DNA from: Actinoplanes lobatus
GTDB taxonomy: Bacteria > Actinomycetota > Actinomycetes > Mycobacteriales > Micromonosporaceae
Length of the DNA stretch: 64,000 nucleotides
NCBI RefSeq assembly: GCF_014205215.1
Contig: NZ_JACHNC010000001.1
Span: 4,035,001 to 4,099,000, forward strand
Reading direction: 5' to 3'
A program made the position numbers and the translations under genes. Below the pieces are notes generated by a model. It was not told the DNA's origin. It did no database searches and saw only the letters and a program-made list of their open reading frames with translations. Of this stretch, positions 18,493 through 28,128 are shown in pieces. Every line of letters begins with the position of its first letter. Position 1 is the stretch's first letter.

Positions 18493-19893
18493 TTAAGGCT
18501 GTTCGGGCCGTTGCCAGAACGTCTCTTCCGTGGCCGGGACCGGGACGGCCGGTACGGGCGGGGCGGAGCGGGCCCGGCGGGCGCGCAGAGCGAGCTGATC
18601 GGCGATGGCGTAGGCCTCGGCCAGGGGCCGGTCGTGAGCCGCACCGGCGTGACCGCCGGCGGTGTCCGCGTACACCGTGGCCAGTCCCAGGCGGCGCTGC
18701 ACCGGGCCCTGGACGACGCGGACGCTCTGCATCCGTGCGTACGGGATCAGGGCCGTCTCGCGGGTGATCCGCCCGGAGCGGGAGACGAAGACGTCGGCCG
18801 CCAGGCCGGCACCCAGGAAACGCAGCCCGAAGGGATGCAGCAGGCGGGCCCGCGGCGGGGGCGGCGAGGTGGCCAGGGTGGCCAGGTCGACGCCGGGGAG
18901 CGCGGCGGCGACCAGGGCGCGGGCGGTCGGCAGGTCACCGACCGGCATGAGGCGGTCGGAGCTCTTGTCGTCGCCGGGCTCGGGACCGGACAGGCCGGCG
19001 ATGTCCATCCGCAGGCGCATCCACCCTTTGGCCCGCCAGAGGAACGGCCAGGTGAGCCGCACCGCCTGCACCCGGTTCGGCGGCACCAGCTGGCTGCGCG
19101 TCTCGGTGAGGCCGTAGTGCAGCACCAGCCGGTCGCCGTTCTCCCGGGCGAGCTGGAAGTCCCAGTCGCGCAGCACCCGCCGGATCGGCTGGAGGAGGAC
19201 ACCGGCCATCGCGGTCACCGTGCTGGCGATGCCGATGAACGTCCACGAGCCCTCCAGCAGGAACTGGGCGGACACCCAGGCCACACCGAACGGCAGGAGG
19301 ATCGCCTGCGGGGTGAGCAACTGGCTGATCAGCAGGTCGTGGTTGCGCACCCGGTAGAGCGGCGCGCCACCGGCCGGCTCGTCCGCGGTGGTGGCGGTGT
19401 CCACCGGGGCGGCCCGCCCGGACAGCGCCAGCAGCCGCTCCCGCAGGGTGGCCGCGTCCCGCACGGTCAGGTAGGCGAGCGGGGCCTCCGCCTTGTTGCC
19501 GCCGACCACCTCGAGCCGCAGCTCGGCCAGGCCGCTGATCTGGGCGAGCAGGGGCCGGCGCAGCTCCACGGCCTGGAGCCGGTCGAGCGGGATGGCCCGG
19601 TTGCGCCGCCAGACCAGGCCCTCGGTGATCCGCAGCTCCCGGGCGACGACGTGGTACCCGGTGTTCCACCAGCCGACCGCCGAGAAGATCACCACCCCGA
19701 CCGCGAGCGCCAGCACGATGAGCGCGAAGTCGGTCGCCCCGACCTGCCCGAGGGTCTGCCAGGAGAGCGCCGCCACGATCACGGCGATGCTCTTGGCGCC
19801 TTTCAGCAGCGGGCTGAGCGGGTGCAGGCGCTGGCGCGGCTCGACCTCCGGCGCCGGCCGCCCGGACGTGACGGGATGCCCGGTGTCGCTCAC
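18493..19893 (-). CDS. Bacterial PH (bPH2/DUF304) domain membrane protein, YdbT-like
   Basis: A 466-residue membrane protein with paired transmembrane helices (around residues 25-75 and 180-225) and three bPH2 segments. The segments are recognisable by the repeated patterns RNRAIPLDRLQAVELRRPLL, LVPPNRVQAVRLTWPFLW and IPYARMQSVRVVQGPVQRR. This is the YdbT architecture. The start GTG 19893 overlaps the stop of the small PH gene by 4 bp (GTGA), so the pair is coupled, matching the ydbS-ydbT pairing in Bacillus. There YdbST is linked to envelope stress and resistance to foreign toxins; a similar role here is inference. Confidence 0.85.
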   Translation of the reverse strand: MSDTGHPVTSGRPAPEVEPRQRLHPLSPLLKGAKSIAVIVAALSWQTLGQVGATDFALIVLALAVGVVIFSAVGWWNTGYHVVARELRITEGLVWRRNRAIPLDRLQAVELRRPLLAQISGLAELRLEVVGGNKAEAPLAYLTVRDAATLRERLLALSGRAAPVDTATTADEPAGGAPLYRVRNHDLLISQLLTPQAILLPFGVAWVSAQFLLEGSWTFIGIASTVTAMAGVLLQPIRRVLRDWDFQLARENGDRLVLHYGLTETRSQLVPPNRVQAVRLTWPFLWRAKGWMRLRMDIAGLSGPEPGDDKSSDRLMPVGDLPTARALVAAALPGVDLATLATSPPPPRARLLHPFGLRFLGAGLAADVFVSRSGRITRETALIPYARMQSVRVVQGPVQRRLGLATVYADTAGGHAGAAHDRPLAEAYAIADQLALRARRARSAPPVPAVPVPATEETFWQRPEQP

Positions 19894-20405
19894 AGGCCCT
19901 CGGCCCGGTCCTCGCCGAGGGCGGTGAGCCGGTCCCGGAGGCGGGCCGCCTCCTCCGGCGGCAGCCCGGGCACCCGGGCGTCGCTGGCCGCCGCGGCCGT
20001 GTGCAGTTGCACCGTGGCCAGGCCGAACGCGCGCTCCAGCGGCCCGGCGGTGACGTCCACGTACTGCATCCGCGCGTACGGCACGATCGACAGGTGGCGG
20101 ACCACCAGACCGTGCCGCACCAGCAGGTCGTTGTCGCGCTCGGCGTAACCCCACGCCCGGACCGCCCGGACGGCCACGCCGGCGCGCCAGAGGCCGAGGA
20201 CCAGGACCGCGGCCATGCCCCACAGCCAGGCGCTCTGGCCGCCGATGATCCGGCCGGCGAGCAGGCCGCCGAGCAGCACGGCGGTCCAGGTGGCGACGCC
20301 GATCAGGTGCACGATGATCAGCCGGCTGGAGAGCGGACGCCAGATGACGGTGTCCGGCCAGGGTTCGAGGGCATCGACGACGGTTCGCGCGGGCGGCTCG
20401 CTCAC
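19890..20405 (-). CDS. Bacterial PH (bPH2/DUF304) domain membrane protein, YdbS-like
   Basis: A 171-residue protein with two transmembrane helices (about residues 29-50 and 58-75) followed by one bPH2 domain, including RHLSIVPYARMQYVDVTAGP and LERAFGLATVQLHT. It is the short partner of the downstream, overlapping YdbT-like gene. The two probably form a membrane complex. No catalytic motif is expected. Confidence 0.88.
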   Translation of the reverse strand: MSEPPARTVVDALEPWPDTVIWRPLSSRLIIVHLIGVATWTAVLLGGLLAGRIIGGQSAWLWGMAAVLVLGLWRAGVAVRAVRAWGYAERDNDLLVRHGLVVRHLSIVPYARMQYVDVTAGPLERAFGLATVQLHTAAAASDARVPGLPPEEAARLRDRLTALGEDRAEGL

Positions 20406-20414
20406 CCTTGAAGC

Positions 20415-20636
20415 CTAAGAGATGATCGCGTCTCCCGACGAGGTGAAGGGGGTGACCTCACGCAGGAACCCGCGGGCCTCCAGGAAAGAGCCGAGCGAGG
20501 CCCGGTGCTCGTCGCAGGCCAGCCAGGTCTTCCGCCGCTCCGGAGTGTGGATCTTCGGGTTGTTCCACCGCAGCTGCCAGACCGCGGGCGCACGGCAGCC
20601 CTTGGCGGAGCACTGGGGGTTGATCTCCTCGACCAT
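20415..20636 (-). CDS. Small cysteine-rich protein (putative zinc-binding), unknown function
   Basis: A 73-residue protein beginning MVEEINPQCSAKGCRAPAVW, with Cys-x4-Cys, then WLACDEH, so three Cys plus one His could hold a zinc ion. The pattern is common among actinobacteria, where such proteins are named inconsistently. I prefer ATG 20636 over an upstream in-frame start near 20720 because conserved-looking sequence begins there. It ends 9 bp before the YdbS-like gene and may head that transcript. A hairpin lies 31 bp upstream of the start. Confidence 0.7.
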   Translation of the reverse strand: MVEEINPQCSAKGCRAPAVWQLRWNNPKIHTPERRKTWLACDEHRASLGSFLEARGFLREVTPFTSSGDAIIS

Positions 20637-20666
20637 GCCGTAGACATTACGGAACGGGAGTTTGAG

Positions 20667-20698
20667 CGCCGGGCGGCCACGGGGGAAGCCGCCCGGCG
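20667..20698. other. Strong hairpin in the 350-bp divergent intergenic region
   Basis: Perfect 11-bp inverted repeat CGCCGGGCGGC / GCCGCCCGGCG with a 10-nt loop. It sits upstream of the small zinc-type gene, in a region (20637-20986) that otherwise shows no gene. It could be a 5'-UTR structure or a terminator of leftward readthrough. Confidence 0.4.
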
Positions 20699-20986
20699 AC
20701 GAGCCAAATGCTACACGCATCCCATGGTCGCGTATCCACCCGGTGACCGTGCCCGATCCGGCGGATCGCGCAGAAAGATCAACACAATCGGCCCATGGCG
20801 CCGTGGGCTGCGCGGATCAGAGGGTTCCGGGATGATGACGGCCGGATGACGACGGGCCGCTCTAGGCTGGGCGGCGCCGCTGGGACCGGCTCTTGGGAAC
20901 CTCCCAGCCGTGTGTTGTCGTATGTCGTGTAAGTCTTGAGCGTCGGCGTCGAAGAGCCGGCGCATCTCGACCGTTGTGGAGGACCG

Positions 20987-22231
20987 GTGGCGCAGCCGAG
21001 CACGCCCGAGACCGAGACGAGCGACGGGTCCGGGGCGCCCGTGCCCCCGGCGCACGACGCGTCGCAGCTCGAGCGCGCGATGTTCGAGGTCAAGCGGGTC
21101 ATCGTGGGCCAGGACCGGATGGTCGAGCGGATGTTCGTGGGCCTGCTGGCCCGCGGTCACTGCCTGCTCGAGGGCGTGCCCGGCGTGGCCAAGACCCTCG
21201 CGGTGGAGACCCTGGCCAAGGTGGTCGGCGGCACGTTCTCCCGGGTGCAGTTCACCCCGGACCTGGTGCCGGCCGACATCGTCGGCACCCGGATCTACCG
21301 GCAGTCGAGCGAGCAGTTCGACGTGGAGCTGGGCCCGGTCTTCGTCAACTTCCTGCTGGCCGACGAGATCAACCGGGCGCCGGCCAAGGTGCAGTCGGCG
21401 CTGCTCGAGGTGATGGCCGAGCACCAGGTGTCGATCGGCGGCAAGAGCTACGACGTGCCCGACCCGTTCCTGGTGATGGCCACCCAGAACCCGATCGAGC
21501 AGGAGGGCGTCTACCCGCTGCCGGAGGCGCAGCGGGACCGCTTCCTCATGAAGATCATCGTGGGCTACCCGACGGACAGCGAGGAGCGGGAGATCGTCTA
21601 CCGGATGGGGGTGAGCGCCCCGGAGCCGAAGCAGATCTTCACCCCGGAGGACCTGCTCGCCCTCCAGGGCCGCGCCGACCAGGTGTTCGTGCACAACGCG
21701 CTGGTGGACTACACGGTGCGGCTGGTGCTGGCCACCCGGGCCCCGGCACAGCACGGCATGCCGGACGTCGCCCAGCTGATCCAGTACGGGGCGAGCCCCC
21801 GCGCCTCGCTCGGCATCGTCCGGGCCACCCGGGCGCTGGCGCTGCTGCGCGGCCGTGACTACGCGCTGCCCCAGGACGTGCAGGACATCGCCCCGGACAT
21901 CCTGCGCCACCGGCTGGTGCTCAGCTACGACGCGCTGGCCGACGACATCCCGGCCGACCACATCGTGGCCCGGATCATGCAGATGGTGCCGCCGCCGCAG
22001 GTCTCCTCCCGGCAGGGCTCCGGGCCGAACGGTGGGCCCCCGGTCGCGCTGCCGGTCCCGCCCGGCCCGATGACCCCGGTCCCGGCCGGTGCGGCGCAGT
22101 CCGCGCAGTACGTGGCCGGCCCGGCCGGTCCGCAGCCCACCAGCGGCGTCCCGGCGGGCGTGTTCGACAACGGCCGGCCCCAGCCGCCGGCCGGTCCCTG
22201 GCCCGCCCCCGGTCACCCCGGACAGCAATGA
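20987..22231 (+). CDS. MoxR-family AAA+ ATPase
   Basis: A 414-residue ATPase of the MoxR class that usually chaperones metal or cofactor insertion, or assembly of VWA-domain partners. Walker A appears as GVPGVAKT, Walker B as LLADEIN, the sensor region as MATQNPIEQEG and the arginine finger region as LPEAQRDRF. A Pro/Gly/Ala-rich tail of about 70 residues (from about residue 345) is disordered. I chose GTG 20987, which has GGAGG four bases upstream; the longer TTG start lacks similarity. First gene of a three-gene operon with 4-bp ATGA overlaps (MoxR, DUF58, VWA). Confidence 0.93.
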   Translation: MAQPSTPETETSDGSGAPVPPAHDASQLERAMFEVKRVIVGQDRMVERMFVGLLARGHCLLEGVPGVAKTLAVETLAKVVGGTFSRVQFTPDLVPADIVGTRIYRQSSEQFDVELGPVFVNFLLADEINRAPAKVQSALLEVMAEHQVSIGGKSYDVPDPFLVMATQNPIEQEGVYPLPEAQRDRFLMKIIVGYPTDSEEREIVYRMGVSAPEPKQIFTPEDLLALQGRADQVFVHNALVDYTVRLVLATRAPAQHGMPDVAQLIQYGASPRASLGIVRATRALALLRGRDYALPQDVQDIAPDILRHRLVLSYDALADDIPADHIVARIMQMVPPPQVSSRQGSGPNGGPPVALPVPPGPMTPVPAGAAQSAQYVAGPAGPQPTSGVPAGVFDNGRPQPPAGPWPAPGHPGQQ

Positions 22232-23241
22232 TCCGGCCCGGCACGGCGGTGCCGGTCGCCCCGGAGGAGGCGGTCCGGGCCGAGGCCGTCCTCGCCAAGC
22301 TGCAACTGCTGGTCACCCGGAAACTCGACGGCCTGCTCCAGGGGGACTACGCCGGCCTGCTGCCCGGCCCGGGCAGTGAGGCGGGCGAGTCGCGGGAGTA
22401 CCGGCCGGGCGACGACGTGCGCCGGATGGACTGGCCGGTGACCGCCCGGACCACACTGCCGCACGTCCGCCGCACGGTGGCCGACCGCGAACTGGAGACC
22501 TGGCTGGCCGTGGACCTGTCGGCGAGCCTCGACTTCGGCACCGCGAAATGGCTCAAACGGGACCTGGTGCTCGCCGCCGCCACCGCGATGGCCCATCTCA
22601 CCGTCCGGGGCGGCAACCGGATCGGCGCCGTGGTGGGCACCGGCTCCGGCGTACCGGAGAGGAAGGTGAGCCGGAGCTGGTGGCGCCGTAGGCCGGAGAC
22701 GGTGGGTGACCCGGCGCCGGGCGGCCCGGTTCTGCGGCTGCCCGCGCGGGCCGGCCGTAAGGAGGCGCAGGGCCTGCTGCGGGCGATCGCCCGGACCGAG
22801 AGCCGGCCCGGCCGCGCCGACCTCGGCGAGCTGATCGACATGCTGAACCGGCCGCCCCGGCGGCGCGGCGTGGCCGTGGTGATCTCCGACTTCCTGGCCC
22901 CGGTGGAGGGCTGGGCCCGGCCGGTGCGCAAGCTCGGCGTCCGGCACGACGTGCTCGCCATCGAGGTGGTCGACCCGCGTGAGCTGGAGCTGCCGGACGT
23001 CGGGGTGCTGACCCTGGCCGATCCGGAGTCCGGGATGCTGCACGAGGTGCAGACCGCCGATCCGGGGCTGCGCCGGCGGTACGCGGAGGCGGCGGGTGAG
23101 CAGCGCGCCGCGATCGCCCGTGCGCTGCGCGCCGCGGGCGCGGCCCACCTGCGGCTGCGCACCGACACCGACTGGCTGCTCGACATGGTCCGCTTCGTGG
23201 CCGCTCAGCGCCACGCCCGTACCCGAGGGACCACACGATGA
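22228..23241 (+). CDS. DUF58 domain protein (MoxR partner)
   Basis: A 337-residue protein with the DUF58 signature SREYRPGDDVRRMDWPVTAR at about residues 55-75, then a VWA-like fold with DLSASLDFG. It has no transmembrane helices, unlike the longer DUF58 proteins. The start ATG overlaps the MoxR stop (ATGA). In known MoxR operons these proteins work with the ATPase and VWA membrane proteins; the client here is unknown. Confidence 0.9.
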   Translation: MIRPGTAVPVAPEEAVRAEAVLAKLQLLVTRKLDGLLQGDYAGLLPGPGSEAGESREYRPGDDVRRMDWPVTARTTLPHVRRTVADRELETWLAVDLSASLDFGTAKWLKRDLVLAAATAMAHLTVRGGNRIGAVVGTGSGVPERKVSRSWWRRRPETVGDPAPGGPVLRLPARAGRKEAQGLLRAIARTESRPGRADLGELIDMLNRPPRRRGVAVVISDFLAPVEGWARPVRKLGVRHDVLAIEVVDPRELELPDVGVLTLADPESGMLHEVQTADPGLRRRYAEAAGEQRAAIARALRAAGAAHLRLRTDTDWLLDMVRFVAAQRHARTRGTTR

Positions 23242-24188
23242 TCCGTTTCCTGGAGCCGTGGTGGCTGCTGACGCTGCTGCCGGTCCTGGCCATGGCCGGG
23301 CTGTACGTCTGGCGGCAGTTCCGCAAGCGGCAGTACGCGATGCGCTTCACCAACGTCGACCTGCTCCGCACCCTCGCCCCGAAGGGCCTGGGCTGGCGCC
23401 GGCACGTCTCGGCGGGCGCGTTCCTGCTGATGATGGGCGCGCTGGCGGCGGCCACCGCCCGTCCCTCGGTGGACACCGAGGAGCCACTGGAGCGGGCCAC
23501 CGTGATGCTGGCCATCGACGTGTCGCTGTCGATGCAGGCCGAGGACGTGGCGCCGAGCCGGATCGAGGCGGCGCAGGAGGCCGCGAAGGCGTTCGTGGCC
23601 GAGCTGCCGCCCAGCTACAACCTGGGCCTGGTGTCGTTCGCGAAGGCGGCGAACGTGCTGGTCGCGCCGACCAAGGACCGGTCCGCGGTGATCAGCGCGA
23701 TCGACGGGCTGACGCTGGCCGAGGCGACCGCCACCGGTGAGGCGGTGTTCACCTCGCTGGACGCCATCCGGATGGTGCCGGCCGACGGCGCGGACGGCGC
23801 CCCGCCCGCCCGGATCGTGCTGCTCTCCGACGGCTACCGCACGTCGGGCCGCTCGATCGAGGACGCGGCGACCGCGTCGGCGCAGGCCAACGTGCCGGTG
23901 TCGACGATCGCGTTCGGCACCGACACCGGTGTGGTCGACATCCGCGGCTCGGTGCAGCGGGTGCCGGTGGACCGCCTCTCCCTGCAGGAGCTGGCCGAGA
24001 ACACCGACGGCTACTTCTACGAGGCGGCCTCGGTGAGCGAGCTCAAGCAGGTCTACGAGGACATGGGCAGCTCGATCGGGCACCGGACCGAGCCACGCGA
24101 GGTGACACGGTGGTACGCCGCCGTGGGCCTGCTGCTGGGGCTGGCCGGCGCGGCGATGAGTCTGCTGTGGACGTCCCGCTTGCCCTAG
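23238..24188 (+). CDS. VWA-domain membrane protein (BatA-like)
   Basis: A 316-residue protein with an N-terminal membrane helix (WWLLTLLPVLAMAGLYVW), a second near residue 60, a VWA domain and a C-terminal helix. The MIDAS motif DVSLSM (D-x-S-x-S) and the later TGEAVFTSLD and LLSDG are intact, so metal-dependent ligand binding is expected outside or near the membrane. ATGA overlap with DUF58. Together with MoxR it resembles the BatA system. No BatB/BatD follows; the subtilase gene starts 100 bp downstream. Confidence 0.9.
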   Translation: MIRFLEPWWLLTLLPVLAMAGLYVWRQFRKRQYAMRFTNVDLLRTLAPKGLGWRRHVSAGAFLLMMGALAAATARPSVDTEEPLERATVMLAIDVSLSMQAEDVAPSRIEAAQEAAKAFVAELPPSYNLGLVSFAKAANVLVAPTKDRSAVISAIDGLTLAEATATGEAVFTSLDAIRMVPADGADGAPPARIVLLSDGYRTSGRSIEDAATASAQANVPVSTIAFGTDTGVVDIRGSVQRVPVDRLSLQELAENTDGYFYEAASVSELKQVYEDMGSSIGHRTEPREVTRWYAAVGLLLGLAGAAMSLLWTSRLP

Positions 24189-24289
24189 GTGATTGATTCC
24201 TGAATCTTTGCTGGCGGAGTTGTGCCCTGGCGTGACTCCGCCAAGCTCCGGTATTCACGGGCTTCGAGCAGGCATATAGAAATCTTCAC

Positions 24290-27200
24290 ATGCCTTCCCC
24301 CTCGCAGCCCTTCGGCCCCGATCCGGTGCGGCGCCGGCTGCTGGCCGCGGCAGCGGCAGTCGGATTGATCGCCGGCGGAATCGCCGCGGTCCCGACGCCC
24401 GCGACCGCGGCAGCCACCAGCTCGGCCCCCGCGACCACCGGCACCTCCATACACACCATCACTCTCGTCACCGGCGATGTGGTCACCGTGACCACCTCGG
24501 CCGACAGCATCGAGAAGGTCGATGTGGAACGGCCCGGCGCCGCCATCGGCGGTGTCCGCCTCCAGCAGACCGGCGACGATCTGTTCGTCCTGCCCGACGA
24601 GGTGCTGCCGCTGCTGAGCGCCGACCGGCTGGACCGCAGGCTGTTCAACGTCACCGATCTCCTCGAGATGGGGTACGACGACGCACACACCGACAGCCTG
24701 CCGGTGATCAGCACCTACTCGGCAGCCGGGGCACGCGCCGCCGCGCCGGCCACGCCGCGAGGCGCGACATTGGTTCGCGACCTGCGGAAGGTCGGCGCCG
24801 CGGCGCTGGCGGTCGACAAGAAGCAGACCCGCCCGTTCTGGGAGACCATCGCGCCGGGCGCGGGCAAGGCCCCCGCCGCGCTCGGTAGTGGTGTGACCAA
24901 GCTTTGGCTGGACGGGCGGGTCACCGCCGACCTGAAGGAGAGCGTGCCGCAGATCGGCGCCCCCGAAGCATGGGCCGCCGGGTACGACGGCCGCGGGGTC
25001 AAGGTCGCGGTGCTGGACACCGGCGTGGACGCGAGTCACCCCGACCTCGCCGACCAGGTCGACGACAAGGTCAGCTTCGTCCCGGACGAGGACACCTCCG
25101 ACGTCAACGGGCACGGCACCCACGTCGCCGCGACGATCGTGGGCACCGGCGCGGGCTCGGCCGGCGCGAACAGGGGCGTCGCGCCCGGTGCGGATCTCAT
25201 CGTCGGCAAGGTTCTCGCCAACGGGGGCTCCGGCCAGGACTCCTGGGTGCTCGCCGGTATGCAGTGGGCGGCCGAGTCCGGGGCGGACGTCGTCAGCATG
25301 AGCCTGGGCGACTCGACGCTCTCCGACGGCAGCGACCCGCTGTCCGTCGCGGTCGACGCCCTGTCGGCCCAGTACGGCACCCTCTTCGTCATCGCGTCCG
25401 GCAACAACGGGCCGCAGAGCATCGGCTCGCCCGGCGCCGCGGCCAGTGCGCTCACCGTCGGCGCGGTCTCCAAGCAGGATGCGCTGGCGGCCTTCTCCAG
25501 CACCGGGCCTCTGCTGGGCAGCGGCGCGCTCAAGCCGGACATCACCGCGCCCGGCGTCAACATCACCGCCGCCCGTTCGCAGCAGATGACCTCCGGAACC
25601 GGCCTGTACCGGACCATCAGCGGCACGTCGATGGCCACCCCGCACGTGTCGGGCGCGGCGGCCATCCTGGCGCAACGCCACCCCGGCTGGACCGGCGCCC
25701 AGCTCAAGGAAGCGCTGATGAGCAGCGCGAAGGGTCTGAAAACGACGTACACCCCGTACGAGGTGGGTGCCGGCCGGGTCGACGTCGCCGCCGCCGTGCG
25801 CAACAACGTCCGGGCCACCGGATCGGTCTTCTTCGGCAACTTCGACTGGCCGCACGAGCCGACCGACGCGCCGACCACCAAGCAGGTGGCCTTCAGTAAC
25901 TCGGGTGACACCGACGTCACCCTGAACCTCGCCACCACCGGTGCGAACCAGTTCTCGGTGGGCGCCTCCTCGGTGACGGTGCCCGCGGGCGGCAGCGTGG
26001 CCGTTCCGGTCGCCGGCGACTCGACCCTGCCCGGGACCGGCGAGGTCTCCGGCTACCTTGTCGGCACCGACGCCACCACCGGCGCCGTGGTCACCCGTAC
26101 CTCGCTCGGCCTGATCAAGGAGGCCGAACGCTACGACCTGAAGATCAAGCTGCTCGGCCGGGACGGCAAACCCACCGAGAACACCGTTCTGATCAAGAAG
26201 GACGGCGTTGCCGAGCCGTGGATGTACACCGTCGACGGTTCGCTCACCCTACGGATGGCCCCCGGCGTCTACACCGTCTCGGCCGACTTCGACGTCCCGG
26301 GGGAGCGGGCCGACCGGCTCGGCCGCGCCCTGCTCGTCGACCCGGAGACCATTCTCGACGGCTCCGGAGCCGAGGTGGTGCTGGACGCCAGCAAGGCTCG
26401 CCTGCTGGACACCACCGCGCCGCAGCGCACCGAGAACCGCCAGCGCAAGTACGACTTCACCATCGACTTCGGCAACGGTGACAGCCTGCGCGCCGGCTAC
26501 CTCTACCCGATCGCGTACGACGACATCTACCTCTCGCCGACCCAGAAGGTCACCAAGTCGACCTTCACGATGGTCACCAGGTGGCGTAAGGGCGAGCCGC
26601 TGCTGACCGTGGCCGCACCCGGGCTGCCGCCGCTGGACGTCCTGGTCCAGGCGGGCAGCACCCTCATCGCGGGCCGTGAGTCGCTGCCCACCGTGTATGC
26701 CGGCACGGGCACCGTCGCCGAGTACGAGAAGATCGACGCCAAGGGCAAGGCGGTGGTGGTGACCCGCAGCGACGCGATCACCGCCGCCGGCCGCGCGGCC
26801 GCCGCCGTCGCCGCGGGCGCGAAACTGCTGGTGGTCGTCAACGACGGCATCGGTGGGCTCAGCGAGTGGGTCGGCTCGTCGCCGATCCCGGTCGCCGGCG
26901 TGCACCGCGATGCCGGAGCCCGGCTGATCAGCCTGGCCAAGTCGGGCCGGCTACGGCTGAACACCGAGCAGGTGCCGTACGCGAGCTACGTCTACGACCT
27001 GTCCCCGAACTACACCGGCCAGGTGCCGGACCGGGCGCTGCGCTACCACCCGAGCCAGCGCGACCTGGCCCGGATCGACGCCCGCTTCTACGACCCGACG
27101 ACCGCGATGCAGGGCAGCGGCTACCGGTACGACCTGTCGATCGTTCCGGCGTTCGGTGCGTCGGAGCGCGAGTGGTATCCCAACCTCCGTACCGAATGGG

Positions 27201-27991
27201 TCACCCCGGCCCAGCTCTGGTCGGAGTCGCACACCCAGGGCGGCTGGACCGACTCGGCCAACCGCAGGACGTACGCCAAGGGCAGCAGCACCCGCCTGAA
27301 CTGGTTCGCCCCGGCCATCCGGCCCGCCTTCAACCGGACGTTCACCGTGCAGAACGCCCGCTACCGCGACTACATGACCATCAACATCCAGGCGTGGACC
27401 CCCTCGGACGACGCCCTGGAACACGGCGGCAACCTGCCCTACGGTTCGGTGCCGAGTTCGCTGAAGCTCTACCAGGGCGACCAGCTGCTGCACACGAGCC
27501 CTTCGTCGTCGATGCAGAACAGGGTGGTGCCGGCCGGCACCCTGCCCTACCACCTGGTGCTGGACGCCTCCCGCCCGGCCGAGCAGTGGCGGCTGTCGAC
27601 CCGCACGCACACCGAGTGGGACTTCGTCTCCAGCTCCAACACCTCGGACAAGTACGAACCGTTCGCGCTGATGCAGATGGAGTACCGCCTCGACACCGAC
27701 CTGCGCGGTGACGTGCGGGCCGGCCGTACCGAGGAGATCCGGATCAAGCCGATTCCGCAGGCCGGACCCGGCGACACCACCGGCAAGGTCACCTCGGTGA
27801 CGCTGGAGGTGTCCTACGACGACGGTGTCACCTGGCAGCAGGTGACCTTGCGTAAGTGCGACGGTTGGTGGAACGGCGCGCTCAAGCTGCCGAAGCAGCC
27901 GGGCGGCTTCGTGTCGGTGCGGGCCACCGGCAAGACCGACGCCGGCTTCGGCATCAACCAAGAGATCATCCGGGCGTACGGCCTCCGGTGA
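24290..27991 (+). CDS. Secreted subtilisin-like serine peptidase (S8) with PA domain
   Basis: A 1233-residue exported protease. The signal peptide is about residues 1-40 (LLAAAAAVGLIAGGIAAVPT), then a propeptide to about 215. The S8 catalytic domain has Asp243 (VAVLDTGVD), His275 (GHGTHVA) and Ser447 (GTSMATPHVSG), with oxyanion Asn in ASGNNGPQ. A PA-like segment (KAVVVTRSDAITAAGRAAAA, GAKLLVVVND) is near residues 820-850, followed by about 380 residues of beta-rich modules. No clear Shine-Dalgarno precedes the ATG; an AT-rich CATATAG stands about 12 nt upstream, so the mRNA may be leaderless or nearly so. The following gene encodes a regulator. Confidence 0.93.
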   Translation: MPSPSQPFGPDPVRRRLLAAAAAVGLIAGGIAAVPTPATAAATSSAPATTGTSIHTITLVTGDVVTVTTSADSIEKVDVERPGAAIGGVRLQQTGDDLFVLPDEVLPLLSADRLDRRLFNVTDLLEMGYDDAHTDSLPVISTYSAAGARAAAPATPRGATLVRDLRKVGAAALAVDKKQTRPFWETIAPGAGKAPAALGSGVTKLWLDGRVTADLKESVPQIGAPEAWAAGYDGRGVKVAVLDTGVDASHPDLADQVDDKVSFVPDEDTSDVNGHGTHVAATIVGTGAGSAGANRGVAPGADLIVGKVLANGGSGQDSWVLAGMQWAAESGADVVSMSLGDSTLSDGSDPLSVAVDALSAQYGTLFVIASGNNGPQSIGSPGAAASALTVGAVSKQDALAAFSSTGPLLGSGALKPDITAPGVNITAARSQQMTSGTGLYRTISGTSMATPHVSGAAAILAQRHPGWTGAQLKEALMSSAKGLKTTYTPYEVGAGRVDVAAAVRNNVRATGSVFFGNFDWPHEPTDAPTTKQVAFSNSGDTDVTLNLATTGANQFSVGASSVTVPAGGSVAVPVAGDSTLPGTGEVSGYLVGTDATTGAVVTRTSLGLIKEAERYDLKIKLLGRDGKPTENTVLIKKDGVAEPWMYTVDGSLTLRMAPGVYTVSADFDVPGERADRLGRALLVDPETILDGSGAEVVLDASKARLLDTTAPQRTENRQRKYDFTIDFGNGDSLRAGYLYPIAYDDIYLSPTQKVTKSTFTMVTRWRKGEPLLTVAAPGLPPLDVLVQAGSTLIAGRESLPTVYAGTGTVAEYEKIDAKGKAVVVTRSDAITAAGRAAAAVAAGAKLLVVVNDGIGGLSEWVGSSPIPVAGVHRDAGARLISLAKSGRLRLNTEQVPYASYVYDLSPNYTGQVPDRALRYHPSQRDLARIDARFYDPTTAMQGSGYRYDLSIVPAFGASEREWYPNLRTEWVTPAQLWSESHTQGGWTDSANRRTYAKGSSTRLNWFAPAIRPAFNRTFTVQNARYRDYMTINIQAWTPSDDALEHGGNLPYGSVPSSLKLYQGDQLLHTSPSSSMQNRVVPAGTLPYHLVLDASRPAEQWRLSTRTHTEWDFVSSSNTSDKYEPFALMQMEYRLDTDLRGDVRAGRTEEIRIKPIPQAGPGDTTGKVTSVTLEVSYDDGVTWQQVTLRKCDGWWNGALKLPKQPGGFVSVRATGKTDAGFGINQEIIRAYGLR

Positions 27992-28002
27992 GATCGCACG
28001 CA

Positions 28003-28032
28003 GGGCCCCGGGGCGGTAACGTCCCGGGGCCC
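28003..28032 (+). terminator. Terminator of subtilase gene
   Basis: GGGCCCCGGG / CCCGGGGCCC, a perfect 10-bp stem with a 10-nt loop, 11 bp after the stop codon. Confidence 0.7.
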
Positions 28033-28128
28033 GTCCCCGCTCATCTCCTGCCCCCGGAAACTGGGCAGGACCGTATGGAATGGCGCATACTCTCTCCGCG
28101 GTCACGGGTGCAGAGGAGACAGCCACCG